A stretch of DNA of 57,445 nucleotides from Bacteroidales bacterium (GCA_017522255.1 JAFWZP010000088.1:1-57445), one strand, 5' to 3'. Counted from the first letter of the stretch, positions 30,017 through 39,419 are shown. Numbers and translations are program-made. Notes: a model not told the origin generated them from the sequence alone.

Positions 30017-31009
30017 CTACATTGCCGCAAGGAGGTTGCAACCACGCGTGTCGCTATAGTCGAAACGACCTTGCACCTCAAAACTACCGTCATTGTACAT
30101 ACGACCAATATCTTGTGTGCTTATAAAGGAACACGAATATATATTTGCCAAATCTATAACATCTATACCCCCTGCCCTACCACGAGGCACTCTAATCAAT
30201 GGCGAATTTACATCTCGTATGGCTATCTTCATCCATGGCGGACAGTTGTATATACCATTGCCTTTTGAATAAGCCTGCGAGAAAAGCTCTGTCATGCCAT
30301 ACTCCGACGCAATAGATTTAACACCCAACCCCTTAGTAAGTACACTATGCAGTTCTTCACGCACCATCTCTTTACGCCTACCCTTCATTCCCCCGGTTTC
30401 GAACACTATGGCATCTCCAAGCGAAAAATCGTAGCTTTCCACCAAATCCAAAAGAGAGTAGCTTACGCCGAAAAGTATCAATCGTTTGGACAAACACTCG
30501 GGAGCCTTTAGATATTCCACCAGCTGTGGGGTTATGGCATCATAGAACCCGCTATACTCACAACCCGTTTGCTTTATAAGCTCCCTCACCATAAAGATAA
30601 GCGACGAATGCGTTTGATGCAAATAATTGGGCAACAATGCCAATATGCAATACTGAGAAGGGTTGCCCCAAAAGAGAGAAAACGTATTAAGAAAACTACG
30701 AGTATATATTTCGTGGGTAAAGAAATAGTGCTTGCTGGTAACCATCGAAGTGGTGGCACTGCTTTGAAAATAATCTATAGGCTCTACGTCGAAGGCCACA
30801 ACCTTATTGGTTTTAAAGCACTCTATGGGCAGACATGGAATATATTCCCACCGCTGCACCTTGCTTACATCTACCGAAAGCAAATCTACAAACCTACGAT
30901 ACAACGCATTATTGCAATACTGAAAGCGAAACACTTCCAATGCCACACTATTAAAATCGTCGTCGGTTTGTATACCAAATATCTTATCAATAAGGTTGTA
31001 GTCTATCAT
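30017..31009 (-). CDS. LuxE-like acyl-protein synthetase / adenylating enzyme
   Basis: 330 aa, cytoplasmic. Resembles the LuxE acyl-protein synthetase branch of the adenylate-forming superfamily: FQSSATTSMVTSKHYF is the substrate/ATP loop region, ASEYGMTELFSQAYS the conserved E-Y-G-M-T-E motif, and GRMYNDGSFEVQGRFDYSD the late hinge motif. Activates a carboxylic acid as an acyl-adenylate; the acid and acceptor are unknown. Lies 8 bp downstream of the DUF4954 gene. Confidence 0.8.
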   Translation of the reverse strand: MIDYNLIDKIFGIQTDDDFNSVALEVFRFQYCNNALYRRFVDLLSVDVSKVQRWEYIPCLPIECFKTNKVVAFDVEPIDYFQSSATTSMVTSKHYFFTHEIYTRSFLNTFSLFWGNPSQYCILALLPNYLHQTHSSLIFMVRELIKQTGCEYSGFYDAITPQLVEYLKAPECLSKRLILFGVSYSLLDLVESYDFSLGDAIVFETGGMKGRRKEMVREELHSVLTKGLGVKSIASEYGMTELFSQAYSKGNGIYNCPPWMKIAIRDVNSPLIRVPRGRAGGIDVIDLANIYSCSFISTQDIGRMYNDGSFEVQGRFDYSDTRGCNLLAAM

Positions 31010-31017
31010 ATACGCAG

Positions 31018-33234
31018 TTATCTCAATTTCGATAAAAGTTCTTCTACTTGTTGTTTAAACAGCTTAGTTTCGTCCTTAATCTGTACAATAAACTTGTTTT
31101 CATCAATAGTTCCAATAGCTGCTATCATCTCGTCATCGTTGCGATAAGTACACTTCCTGAACGGATTGTCGTAGTCCTTCTTTCGCGAGATATACACTTG
31201 GTTACAGATATAATCCTGTATATCCATAGCTTTAACTAACAGTGTTTGCCATTGGTCTTTGTTTATCTTTTCCAATCCACATACATCACATATAAGCATA
31301 TAGGCATGTTCCGCCTTGTCTTTGCTGTAGTTTTCCCACAGTTCGTTGTAGCGGTTATGTACATCAGTCCATGTGGGCAGGGCTTTAGTTTTTATATCAC
31401 TCACCAGTTTATCAAAGTCCGATTCTTTCACCAGCTGTCCGCCAAGGTTTATCCATTTTGTACATCTTGCCACGCTTGTAGCCAAGTGGCTGTGCAAGTT
31501 TTCGCAAGTAGCCTCGTTACCATTAGTTTGGATGTACTTCATTATATTGGTAACAGCATAATATGTTATCATATCCTTGTAGGCGTGGTAGGCTTCGTAG
31601 GCTTTCAGCACTCTCACCTTTCTGTTTCCTTTTTCCAATCCCTCGGCCAACACTTCCAAGTCTTTCACCTCTTTCTTATCGCCAGACAGTAGTTGTCGTC
31701 CTTTTTCTTGCAGTTCTTGCAAACTTATGCTTGCAGGGTCATTGCCATTCTTCCTAAACCAGGCTTTGGCAGTCCATCTTTCTAGCAAAGTCAACGCGTA
31801 AGCAGCTTCTTCCATGGTATCCGGAGCATAGGCGTTAAATTCTATGTTTTGCAACTTTCGTTTGCGTTTGTCTCGTGCTGTATACTTCCACGAGTTTCGA
31901 GCCAAAGCGTACATGTTATACATCCACCAATAGGCAGGCATCACTTCCAGCTCGTCCTTTGACGGATTGTTGTTTATCAATGCAAAAGGCAATGGGTTAT
32001 CTATCTCGGCCGGATATTGAGCTTTGGCCAACAAAGTGTAGGAAGCGAAACGGCTGGAGTGCTTAAGGCTGGCACAAAGTCCGGGCCAGAAACCACGTCC
32101 AGCTTGTATTTCATTATCGTTGGTGCGACTATTGTGATTGCTACCTACTGTGGCACCGGCAGCTATATTGGATTGTCCCATTATAAGGGTGGCTATAAGA
32201 AACGAGTTGTTGTGATGTTGCTCATGTGCCGGAAACACAAGATTGTTCAGCACCTCGCAACATGCTATGGTGCTATTATCACCTATAAATGAATCTATAA
32301 GTCGGGCACCATATTTAAGAGCCGAGTTGTTGCCTATCACAAAGTTCTCGGCCATGCACGAGTTGTGCAGGTGACAGCCATAGCCTACTATTCCATTCTT
32401 CAGTATCACCCCATCGGCTATGCATGTAGGCTCCTCTTGTCCGGACTTCACAGTAATGTTTTGCAGCCTGTTCACACCGTCTATCACACTACACTCTCCC
32501 ACCTTCACATCCACTACGGACAATGTGTTTTTCACCACAGCATTACATCCCACCATTCCATAGTAGCCATGGTGGGCATCGGCTGTAAGCTGAGTCATTT
32601 CCACTAGTCGACGTTTCAGCTCTTTGTCGTCGATATATTTTGCCCACATGTAGGCATCGGCGGCTATCATATCTTCGAATGGAGAAATCTCTCTTCCACC
32701 GGCTTCGTTCATCACAGTAAGCACAAGGCGACTATCTTCGTCCTCCCCTTCTTTTAGCACTCCGTTGCCAAACTTGGCAGTGGGTGTTGTTCTCATTTCC
32801 TTTATGTTGAAAAGAATACATTCCTTACCCACTATGTAGTTTGCCAAATAATCGACATTATGGATAGCCACATTATCTCCAATGTCCGACGATATTATTA
32901 TACTATTATATATGCCTATGGGCAGTTGCAAATTGTCATATTGCAAAACACCGCAACATATATCACCAATACGTATCAACCCATAAAACCTGCTATTGTA
33001 TATACATTCAGGATCAAACACATCCGAGACCAATACACTATTCCAATCATCGGCATAGTTTGCATTAGCTTTTAGGATAGTAATTTCGTCGTTGGTTAAG
33101 TTTCGCCAATGCTTTTCGGTAGCATTTACTTGCTTGTTGCGAATATAATATTCAGTTTCTCCTTTTGGCAAAAAGTCATTTTGCACAAAAGCATCACCCA
33201 ATTTATTGTTCTTTAAAAAACTTACTTTCTTCAT
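31018..33234 (-). CDS. DUF4954 family protein (predicted left-handed beta-helix)
   Basis: 738 aa, using the ATG at 33234 (MKKVSFLKNN); a start at 33246 would add MYNN. Residues about 230-380 show hexapeptide-like repeats (GYGCHLHNSCMAENFVIGNN) typical of a left-handed parallel beta helix as in UDP-GlcNAc-type acyltransferases. Around it are a Bacteroidetes-type N-terminal domain and a long helical C-terminal part. Family known from Bacteroidetes and spirochaetes; function unknown. Next to an adenylating enzyme, which is consistent with an acyl or nucleotide-sugar pathway but not proof. Confidence 0.8.
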   Translation of the reverse strand: MKKVSFLKNNKLGDAFVQNDFLPKGETEYYIRNKQVNATEKHWRNLTNDEITILKANANYADDWNSVLVSDVFDPECIYNSRFYGLIRIGDICCGVLQYDNLQLPIGIYNSIIISSDIGDNVAIHNVDYLANYIVGKECILFNIKEMRTTPTAKFGNGVLKEGEDEDSRLVLTVMNEAGGREISPFEDMIAADAYMWAKYIDDKELKRRLVEMTQLTADAHHGYYGMVGCNAVVKNTLSVVDVKVGECSVIDGVNRLQNITVKSGQEEPTCIADGVILKNGIVGYGCHLHNSCMAENFVIGNNSALKYGARLIDSFIGDNSTIACCEVLNNLVFPAHEQHHNNSFLIATLIMGQSNIAAGATVGSNHNSRTNDNEIQAGRGFWPGLCASLKHSSRFASYTLLAKAQYPAEIDNPLPFALINNNPSKDELEVMPAYWWMYNMYALARNSWKYTARDKRKRKLQNIEFNAYAPDTMEEAAYALTLLERWTAKAWFRKNGNDPASISLQELQEKGRQLLSGDKKEVKDLEVLAEGLEKGNRKVRVLKAYEAYHAYKDMITYYAVTNIMKYIQTNGNEATCENLHSHLATSVARCTKWINLGGQLVKESDFDKLVSDIKTKALPTWTDVHNRYNELWENYSKDKAEHAYMLICDVCGLEKINKDQWQTLLVKAMDIQDYICNQVYISRKKDYDNPFRKCTYRNDDEMIAAIGTIDENKFIVQIKDETKLFKQQVEELLSKLR

Positions 33235-33264
33235 ATTGTTGTACATATTGTTATCAATAAATGT

Positions 33265-33702
33265 TTATTTTGTTCCGGTGTGTCCAAAACCGCCTTCACC
33301 TCTTTCGGTTTCGGATAGTATTTCCACTTGTTCCCATTCGGCTTTTTCGTGGCGTGCTATAACCATTTGTGCTATACGCTCACCATCTTCCACCACAAAA
33401 TCTTGGTTGGAAAGATTGACCAATATAATACCTATCTCGCCACGGTAGTCGGCATCAATAGTACCCGGAGTATTCAACAGAGTAATACCTTTTTTCAGTG
33501 CCAAACCACTACGTGGACGCATCTGAGCTTCATAGCCTTCGGGCAGTTCAATAAAAAGACCCGTTTTAATTAATGCACGTTCCAATGGTTTTAAGGTAAC
33601 ACTGCCATCAGGCAAAAAAGCTTTTATATCCATACCTGCCGATAGTGGTGTTTCGTATTGCGGCAAACTGTGATGAGATTTATTTATTATCTTTATTTTC
33701 AT
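33265..33702 (-). CDS. dut: dUTP diphosphatase
   Basis: 145 aa trimeric dUTPase. Motifs in order: AGMDIKAFL (1), [12 protein letters not shown] (2), [19 protein letters not shown] (3), ERIAQMVI (4), and the Gly-rich [10 protein letters not shown] (5). Prevents uracil incorporation. About 30 bp upstream of the DUF4954 gene on the same strand. Confidence 0.96.
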   Translation of the reverse strand: MKIKIINKSHHSLPQYETPLSAGMDIKAFLPDGSVTLKPLERALIKTGLFIELPEGYEAQMRPRSGLALKKGITLLNTPGTIDADYRGEIGIILVNLSNQDFVVEDGERIAQMVIARHEKAEWEQVEILSETERGEGGFGHTGTK

Positions 33703-33718
33703 ATTACTTTATATCTTA

Positions 33719-33763
33719 AAAAAGGTTTTAATAACACTCGTTAGCATCACTAAAACCTTTTTT
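33719..33763 (-). terminator. Terminator after clpP
   Basis: Stem with AAAAAAGGTTTTA and TAAAACCTTTTTTT arms around about 19 bases, with T-run on the minus strand. It separates clpP from dut. Confidence 0.7.
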
Positions 33764-33781
33764 TAATTTATCAAACAATGT

Positions 33782-34447
33782 TTATTTACGAATCAATACT
33801 TCATCAATCATTCCGTATTCTTTAGCTTCGGCAGCTGTCATCCAATAATCACGATCGGCATCTTCCCAAATTTTTTCGTAAGGTTGTCCCGAGTGATGAG
33901 CAATAATATCGTAAAGTTCTTTTTTCAATTTACCTATCTCACGAGCTGTAATTTCGATATCGCTGGCCTGACCTTCAACACCTCCCAATGGTTGATGAAT
34001 AAGCACACGCGAATGAGGCAGTGCAGTACGTTTACCTTGTGTTCCTGCGCACAATAGTACTGATGCCATTGATGCAGCCAATCCTGTGCATATAGTTGCT
34101 ATATCAGGATTAATATATTGCATAGTATCATATATACCCAATCCTGCATATACAGAACCTCCCGGAGAATTGATGTATATTTGTATATCTCTAGTACTAT
34201 CCTGCGATTCTAAAAACAAAAGTTGTGCTTGAATTACATTAGACACTGTATCATCAATAGGAACACCTAAGAATATAATTCTATCCATCATCAAACGCGA
34301 AAACACGTCCATTTGTGCAACGTTTAATTGTCGTTCTTCGATAATGGTAGGATTTAGATAATTAGTAACTACCGATGTATATTTATCAAATGTTGTGCTG
34401 CTTATTCCTTTATGCTTTATAGCATATTTTCGAAATTCGTTTTGCAT
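33782..34447 (-). CDS. clpP: ATP-dependent Clp protease proteolytic subunit
   Basis: 221 aa. Catalytic Ser in GLAASMASVLLCAG, His in SRVLIHQPLGG, Asp in EDADRDYWM. It carries a longer N terminus than the Escherichia coli protein, typical of Bacteroidetes. Not beside clpX or tig, which usually accompany it in the phylum. Preceded by a -7 promoter element and followed by a terminator, so it is probably a single-gene unit. Confidence 0.95.
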   Translation of the reverse strand: MQNEFRKYAIKHKGISSTTFDKYTSVVTNYLNPTIIEERQLNVAQMDVFSRLMMDRIIFLGVPIDDTVSNVIQAQLLFLESQDSTRDIQIYINSPGGSVYAGLGIYDTMQYINPDIATICTGLAASMASVLLCAGTQGKRTALPHSRVLIHQPLGGVEGQASDIEITAREIGKLKKELYDIIAHHSGQPYEKIWEDADRDYWMTAAEAKEYGMIDEVLIRK

Positions 34448-34520
34448 AATGTTATTGTTTATGATTTGTGTTTAATTTATTTTTATTTTTTTTATTCATA
34501 ACAAATACCCCTCAATCAAA

Positions 34521-34528
34521 CAAAGGTA
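34521..34528 (-). promoter_or_regulatory. Probable -7 element for clpP
   Basis: TACCTTTG on the minus strand, 74 bases before the clpP start. No TTTG at the right distance, so a partial match only. Confidence 0.4.
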
Positions 34529-34542
34529 CTATATGATTAGTT

Positions 34543-35223
34543 TTAATGTTTATCCAACAAATTAGGTCGTCGTTGACGTGTTCGTTCTATTGATTGTTCG
34601 TATCTCCATTGATCTATCTTGGCATGATTACCCGAGAGCAATATATCCGGCACCTTCCACCCTCTAAAATCGACCGGACGTGTATATACAGGTGGCGAAA
34701 TCAAATCGTTTTGAAACGAATCAGACAATGCCGATGTTTCATCGCTAAGAACTCCCGGTATCAATCTTATTATAGAATCGGAAATCACAGCTGCTGCCAA
34801 CTCTCCACCCGTAAGCACATAGTCGCCTATTGATAGTTCCATTGTAATAAAATGTTCACGTATACGCTCGTCTATACCTTTATAGTGCCCACATAGTATC
34901 ATTACATTGTTCAGCATCGACAAGCGATTGGCAGAGCTTTGTTTCAACAACTCTCCATCAGGAGCTGTGTATATTATTTCATCGTATTTACGTTCTTTCT
35001 GTAAACCTTCTATACACAATGCTACCGGTTCTATACCTATCACCATCCCTGCACCACCACCATAGGCATAATCATCCACACTGCCATAATTATTTTGTGA
35101 ATAATCATGCAAATCGTGAAAATGAACATCTACAAGTTGTTTGTTTTGTGCCCTTTTTAGTATCGACTCATCAAAAAAAGACGACAACATTTTAGGGAAT
35201 AGTGTTATAATATCCAAGCGCAT
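34543..35223 (-). CDS. trmD: tRNA (guanine37-N1)-methyltransferase
   Basis: 226 aa SPOUT enzyme. [25 protein letters not shown] and [16 protein letters not shown] form the trefoil-knot cofactor site. Prevents +1 frameshifting at G37 tRNAs. About 28 bp upstream lies the M23 gene on the same strand. Confidence 0.96.
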   Translation of the reverse strand: MRLDIITLFPKMLSSFFDESILKRAQNKQLVDVHFHDLHDYSQNNYGSVDDYAYGGGAGMVIGIEPVALCIEGLQKERKYDEIIYTAPDGELLKQSSANRLSMLNNVMILCGHYKGIDERIREHFITMELSIGDYVLTGGELAAAVISDSIIRLIPGVLSDETSALSDSFQNDLISPPVYTRPVDFRGWKVPDILLSGNHAKIDQWRYEQSIERTRQRRPNLLDKH

Positions 35224-35250
35224 ACCTAATACCTTAATATTGTTTTTATT

Positions 35251-36210
35251 TTATCTCAATTTTAATCTTTGTCCCGGACGTATTATACTAGTTTTCTTTA
35301 AACCATTAAGACGACATAATTTAGCGACCGTAGTACCATTTCTACGAGCTATAGCACCCAATGTATCGCCTTTGCGAACACGATAGTATTGTCCACCACC
35401 TTGATAGCTTTTATTAGCACCTTTTGGACGAAAACACGATGCCGTTAGCTGCAATGTGTCATTTTTCAGTTTATGACCATTTTCGCTAAAATCAATAATT
35501 ATATCAGGATTGATAGCGGCACCCAAATATCTTGTTTCGAAATGTAGATGACTTCCATACGAGCGTCCTGTATTACCGGCTAAGCCTATTTGTTCACCGG
35601 CTTTCACTTCTTGACCGGGTTTAACTTGGATACGCGAAAGATGTGCATAATAAGTTTCCAAACCATTATCGTGACGTATAACAACCAAATTACCATAGGA
35701 TTTATTGTATTTTGCCACACGTATAGTTCCATCAAACGTGGAATATATAGGAGTACCGGTAGGCATTGCAAGATCAATACCATAATGAAAACGACGACGA
35801 CGAGGACCAAAACGCGAACTTACCCTATAATTATCGGCAGGATGTGCATACAATTTATTCTTTTTGTGATTAACCAACGGTATAGGCGTAGTGTCCTTCT
35901 TATTTGAAAAATCAGTTTTAGGATAATGAATCTTATCACTATCAAAACTTGCATACAAAATATCATCTTCTGTTTCGGCACCCTCATCTTCGGTATACGA
36001 GTCGTTGTATTGGTAAACAAGTGTATCGGAATTCAACTTACTAAACAAGGTTTGCTCCAAAAAGACTTCCGATGAATCAGGTTCTTCAAATATTGTTTCT
36101 AAAGTATCGAGTTTGTACGATTGCTGAGCATAGCCTGACGAAATAGAGGTAGTCAAACATACCAACAACAACAAAACCGAGATATTTCGATATATTATTT
36201 TCAATTTCAT
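35251..36210 (-). CDS. M23 peptidase with C-terminal LysM domain (cell-wall hydrolase)
   Basis: 319 aa, secreted (signal LLLLVCLTTSISSGYAQQ). The peptidase domain (about 125-225) has HYGIDLAMPTGTPIYSTFDG and the metal motif HLHFETRY. The last about 45 residues are a LysM repeat (YRVRKGDTLGAIARRNG). Cleaves peptidoglycan peptides or regulates an amidase. Only the ATG at 36210 gives a clean signal; the longer frame begins with TTG. A strong consensus promoter lies 67 bp upstream. Confidence 0.93.
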   Translation of the reverse strand: MKLKIIYRNISVLLLLVCLTTSISSGYAQQSYKLDTLETIFEEPDSSEVFLEQTLFSKLNSDTLVYQYNDSYTEDEGAETEDDILYASFDSDKIHYPKTDFSNKKDTTPIPLVNHKKNKLYAHPADNYRVSSRFGPRRRRFHYGIDLAMPTGTPIYSTFDGTIRVAKYNKSYGNLVVIRHDNGLETYYAHLSRIQVKPGQEVKAGEQIGLAGNTGRSYGSHLHFETRYLGAAINPDIIIDFSENGHKLKNDTLQLTASCFRPKGANKSYQGGGQYYRVRKGDTLGAIARRNGTTVAKLCRLNGLKKTSIIRPGQRLKLR

Positions 36211-36276
36211 AATCAACAGCTTATAGGTTATATATCCGTCTATGTATACTAATTATTTTATTTATCAATGAATTTG

Positions 36277-36307
36277 CAAAGATACAACTTTTTGTTGAAA
36301 CGGCAAA
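36277..36307 (-). promoter_or_regulatory. Promoter for the M23 peptidase gene
   Basis: Minus strand TTTG (36304-36307), 19 bases, TATCTTTG (36277-36284): a perfect consensus match, its -33 box overlapping the T-run of the efp terminator. Confidence 0.8.
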
Positions 36308-36310
36308 AAA

Positions 36311-36339
36311 ATGAGCCGCAAATATTATCTGCGGCTCAT
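36311..36339 (-). terminator. Terminator of efp
   Basis: Perfect 10-bp stem ATGAGCCGCA/TGCGGCTCAT, 9-base loop, followed by T-run on the minus strand. Confidence 0.85.
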
Positions 36340-36366
36340 AAAAATTCTGATATAGTTATATTTCGA

Positions 36367-36933
36367 CTATTGTTTTATACGTTCAGAATATTCACCAGTA
36401 CGAGTGTCTACTTTTATACGCTCTCCTTGTTCTATAAACAAAGGTATACGCACTTTAGCTCCTGTATCCACTATAGCATCTTTCATAGCATTTGTAGCAG
36501 TATTACCTTTTACACCAGGCTCAGTATAAGTTACTTCCATTTCTACAAAAGGTGGCAATTCACATAATAGAGGAGTTTCGTTGTCGGCATGAACAGTCAT
36601 TTCTACATACTGGTTTTCTTTCAAAAATTGAGGAGCATTAATCAACTCTTCTTGAATAGCTATTTGCTCAAAAGTTTCGGTATGCATAAAATTGTATCCC
36701 ATATCATCTTTGTACAAGAAAGTGTAAGGACGTCTTTCTACACGTACCACATCAATCTTTGCTCCCGATGGGAATGTGTTTTCAAGCATACGACCGGTTT
36801 TTACGTTACGCATTTTGGTACGAACAAAAGCTGCTCCTTTACCTGGTTTTACGTGCAAAAATTCTACGATTGAATAAATGTCGTTGTTAAATACTATACA
36901 AAGTCCGTTTTTAATATCTGCAGTTGTTGCCAT
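36367..36933 (-). CDS. efp: Elongation factor P
   Basis: 188 aa, three domains. The modified-position Lys is in the loop [15 protein letters not shown]-terminal domain [19 protein letters not shown] is the family signature. Relieves ribosome stalling at proline stretches. Monocistronic, between a small membrane protein gene and the M23 gene. Confidence 0.95.
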   Translation of the reverse strand: MATTADIKNGLCIVFNNDIYSIVEFLHVKPGKGAAFVRTKMRNVKTGRMLENTFPSGAKIDVVRVERRPYTFLYKDDMGYNFMHTETFEQIAIQEELINAPQFLKENQYVEMTVHADNETPLLCELPPFVEMEVTYTEPGVKGNTATNAMKDAIVDTGAKVRIPLFIEQGERIKVDTRTGEYSERIKQ

Positions 36934-36976
36934 ATTACTATCTATTATTAATTTATATTACCTAATTTATTACTTA

Positions 36977-37225
36977 TTACTCTTTATTTTTTGTCAAATC
37001 TTCCAACAATTTTGTAAGCCTTTTCATATCGTCTTTCAATTCTTGGTTTTCTTTCTTTAACAAGACACATTCGGCACGCTCGGCCAAATAGCGAAAAGCT
37101 ATCGAAAGTATCAACCCAAACATTGACAATGTAGCATTTTTCATCACAATAGTCAATGAACATGTAGCTACCAACAATAGCCACGACAAGGATAAATACA
37201 GCTTACTAAGTGTTTTTTTGTTCAT
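36977..37225 (-). CDS. Small membrane protein with coiled-coil tail
   Basis: 82 aa. Two hydrophobic helices (about 7-27 LSLSWLLLVATCSLTIV, and 30-46), then a charged coiled-coil (LLKKENQELKDDMKRLTKLL). No recognised family. A consensus -7 element and near -33 lie just upstream (37249-37279). Sits 43 bp before efp on the same strand. Confidence 0.6.
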   Translation of the reverse strand: MNKKTLSKLYLSLSWLLLVATCSLTIVMKNATLSMFGLILSIAFRYLAERAECVLLKKENQELKDDMKRLTKLLEDLTKNKE

Positions 37226-37248
37226 TTTATTTCTTTATTTTGAGTTTG

Positions 37249-37279
37249 CAAAGGTACATATATTTTGGAAATCTTGCAA
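37249..37279 (-). promoter_or_regulatory. Promoter for the small membrane protein gene
   Basis: Minus strand TACCTTTG (37249-37256) with TTG at 37277-37279, close to the TTTG-N19-TANNTTTG spacing. Confidence 0.65.
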
Positions 37280-37307
37280 GAAAGTGAATGTTTTTTTCTC
37301 ACAGTTC

Positions 37308-37338
37308 TTTGATAATTCAAAAAAGAAATGTAAATTTG
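37308..37338 (+). promoter_or_regulatory. Promoter for the M49-like peptidase gene
   Basis: TTTG (37308-37311), 19 bases, TAAATTTG (37331-37338): a full consensus match, 43 bp before the ATG. It is divergent from the promoter at 37249-37279, the two -33 boxes lying about 28 bp apart. Confidence 0.8.
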
Positions 37339-37381
37339 CCAAATAATTATAACAAATTTATCACATAAAACATAATTGAAA

Positions 37382-39016
37382 ATGAAGAAGTTATTTATTT
37401 CCTTAGCCACTATTTCGGCTGTTATTTTGGGCGGATGCTGTGGCAATAAAGACAAGGGAGAAAGTAAAAACAACGAAATGCAACAATTAGTAGAATCGTA
37501 TGCTCCGGTAAAACTTACCACCGATTTGAGCATTCTTAGCGAAAAAGAACGTGCCATGCTTCCCATTCTTTTGCAAATTTCGGAAATCATGGATGAGCTA
37601 TTTTGGGAACAATCATTTGGCAACAAAGGTGCACTTGACACCATAAGCGACCAATACATACGCGAATTTGCCATGATACAATACGGAGCATGGAATCGCT
37701 TGGATTGCGAAAAACCTTTCGTACCCGGATATGGAGAAAAACCCAAAGGTGCCAATTTCTACCCTACCGATATGACAAAAGAAGAATTTGACACACTACA
37801 AGACCCTGCTAAAGAAAGCCTTTACACCATCATACGTCGCGATGAAAATGGTGCATTGAAAGTTATTCCTTACCATGAAGCGTACGCCGAAAAATTGGCA
37901 GTGGTTGATTCTCTTATGGGTGAAGCCATTGCTTTGGCCGAAGATGCAGGATTAAAGAATTATTTGGAAAAACGTCGTGAAGCTTTCCGCACAGATGATT
38001 ATTTTGAAAGCGATATGGCTTGGATGGATATGAAATCCAGTAAATTGGATTTCGTAGTAGGTCCTATTGAAAATTACGAAGACGCTCTTTACGGATACAA
38101 AACTGCTTACGAAGCATTTATATTGGTAAAAGACGAAAAATGGAGCAACGACCTTGCCAAGTATACCAAGATGCTTCCTGAATTACAAACCTTGCTTCCT
38201 TGCGATCCAAAATACAAACAAGAAGTACCTGGAACAGAATCTGACTTAAATGTTTACGATGTAATATACTATGCCGGTGACTGCAATTCGGCTAGCAAAA
38301 CCATAGCTATCAACCTTCCTAACGATGAACGCGTTCAACTTGCAAAAGGTAGTCGCCGTTTGCAACTAAAGAACGCCATGAATGCAAAATTCGAAAAAAT
38401 ACTTATGCCTATAGCACAACAACTTGTTGCCGAAGAACAATTAGATAATGTAAAATTTGATGCTTTCTTCAGCAATGTATGTTTCCACGAAGTGGCTCAT
38501 GGTCTTGGTATAAAAAACACCGTTAACGGAAAAGGCAACTTACGCCAAGCATTGAAAGAACAATACAGCGGTTGGGAAGAAGCTAAAGCCGACATATGTG
38601 GATTGTTTATCACTCAAACTTTGATAGAAAAAGGCGAAATGACAGGCATAACAGTAGAAGATGCTTATGTTACTTTCATAGCCGGCATATTGCGTAGTGT
38701 ACGCTTTGGTGCCACCGAAGCTCACGGAATCGCCAATATGATGTGTTTCAACTATATGGAAGACCATGATGCTTTCAGCCGCAACGAAGAAGGCAAATAC
38801 ATCATCAATGTAGAAAAAGCAAAAGAAGCTTTGAAAACATGGTCAGCAATGATACTTGAAATAGAAGGCGAAGGCGACTACGATCGTGCTAAAGCCTACG
38901 CAGCCGAAAATGGTATCGTTCGTCCTTCATTACAAAAAGACCTTGACGTGATAGCAAGTGCCAATATCCCTGTTGACATTCGTTGCGTACAAGGTGCCGA
39001 AGTATTGGGATTGTAA
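37382..39016 (+). CDS. M49-like zinc peptidase lipoprotein (dipeptidyl-peptidase III-like)
   Basis: 544 aa. Lipoprotein signal with Cys in SAVILGGCCG (about residue 18), so the protein is membrane-anchored in the periplasm or on the surface. Zinc ligands are in HEVAHGLG (HExxH) and in GWEEAKADICG, the second being the EExxAD-type motif of M49. Typical M49 dipeptidyl-peptidases III carry the longer HExxGH; here the motif is the short HExxH form. Chosen start is the ATG at 37382, since the longer frame opens with TTG. Followed by a hairpin terminator. Confidence 0.75.
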   Translation: MKKLFISLATISAVILGGCCGNKDKGESKNNEMQQLVESYAPVKLTTDLSILSEKERAMLPILLQISEIMDELFWEQSFGNKGALDTISDQYIREFAMIQYGAWNRLDCEKPFVPGYGEKPKGANFYPTDMTKEEFDTLQDPAKESLYTIIRRDENGALKVIPYHEAYAEKLAVVDSLMGEAIALAEDAGLKNYLEKRREAFRTDDYFESDMAWMDMKSSKLDFVVGPIENYEDALYGYKTAYEAFILVKDEKWSNDLAKYTKMLPELQTLLPCDPKYKQEVPGTESDLNVYDVIYYAGDCNSASKTIAINLPNDERVQLAKGSRRLQLKNAMNAKFEKILMPIAQQLVAEEQLDNVKFDAFFSNVCFHEVAHGLGIKNTVNGKGNLRQALKEQYSGWEEAKADICGLFITQTLIEKGEMTGITVEDAYVTFIAGILRSVRFGATEAHGIANMMCFNYMEDHDAFSRNEEGKYIINVEKAKEALKTWSAMILEIEGEGDYDRAKAYAAENGIVRPSLQKDLDVIASANIPVDIRCVQGAEVLGL

Positions 39017-39038
39017 TACAAAAAACGAATAAACAATG

Positions 39039-39068
39039 AGGATACCTCTAAGGGGGTATCCTTTTTTA
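39039..39068 (+). terminator. Terminator of the M49-like gene
   Basis: Stem AGGATACC/GGTATCCT around 8 bases, then TTTTTT. Confidence 0.8.
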
Positions 39069-39225
39069 TATTACACACTAAATGATAATATACCGTAACG
39101 AAAACCACACCCTATCATCAAAAATTTTATGATATATCACCAATTCCGTATTCCATAGTCCCAAAAAAAATATTCACTAGTCATTTTTCAAAAGCATCAA
39201 AAAAGGAATTATAATTGTCAATTTA

Positions 39226-39419
39226 GGCAATTTCTAAAAATTGCTTTGCAGGTGATTTGCGGAATTTTATTAGAAAGATTTCTACTTTCTTTTGATTGAG
39301 TGTAGCGGGCTACACGATTGAAAAAGAAATAGAAAGATTTCAAGAAAAAACGCAAAGCACGCAAAAGTTCTTTTATTTTTTTATAATATTCATAGAACGT
39401 GGAATTTTTAGAAATTGCC
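39226..39419 (+). repeat. MITE-like repeat, copy D (type 1 centre; cleanest copy)
   Basis: 194 bp. Terminal repeats GGCAATTTCTAAAAATT and AATTTTTAGAAATTGCC are perfect inverses, flanked by TTTA on both sides (39222-39225 and 39420-39423), a possible target duplication. Centre: hairpin with 7-bp arms GTGTAGC and GCTACAC and GG loop, inside partly complementary TTTCTTTT and AAAAGAAA-type arms. No coding capacity. It lies in the 516-bp gap before the Wzz-like gene, which otherwise holds only AT-rich sequence and the terminator. Confidence 0.85.
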
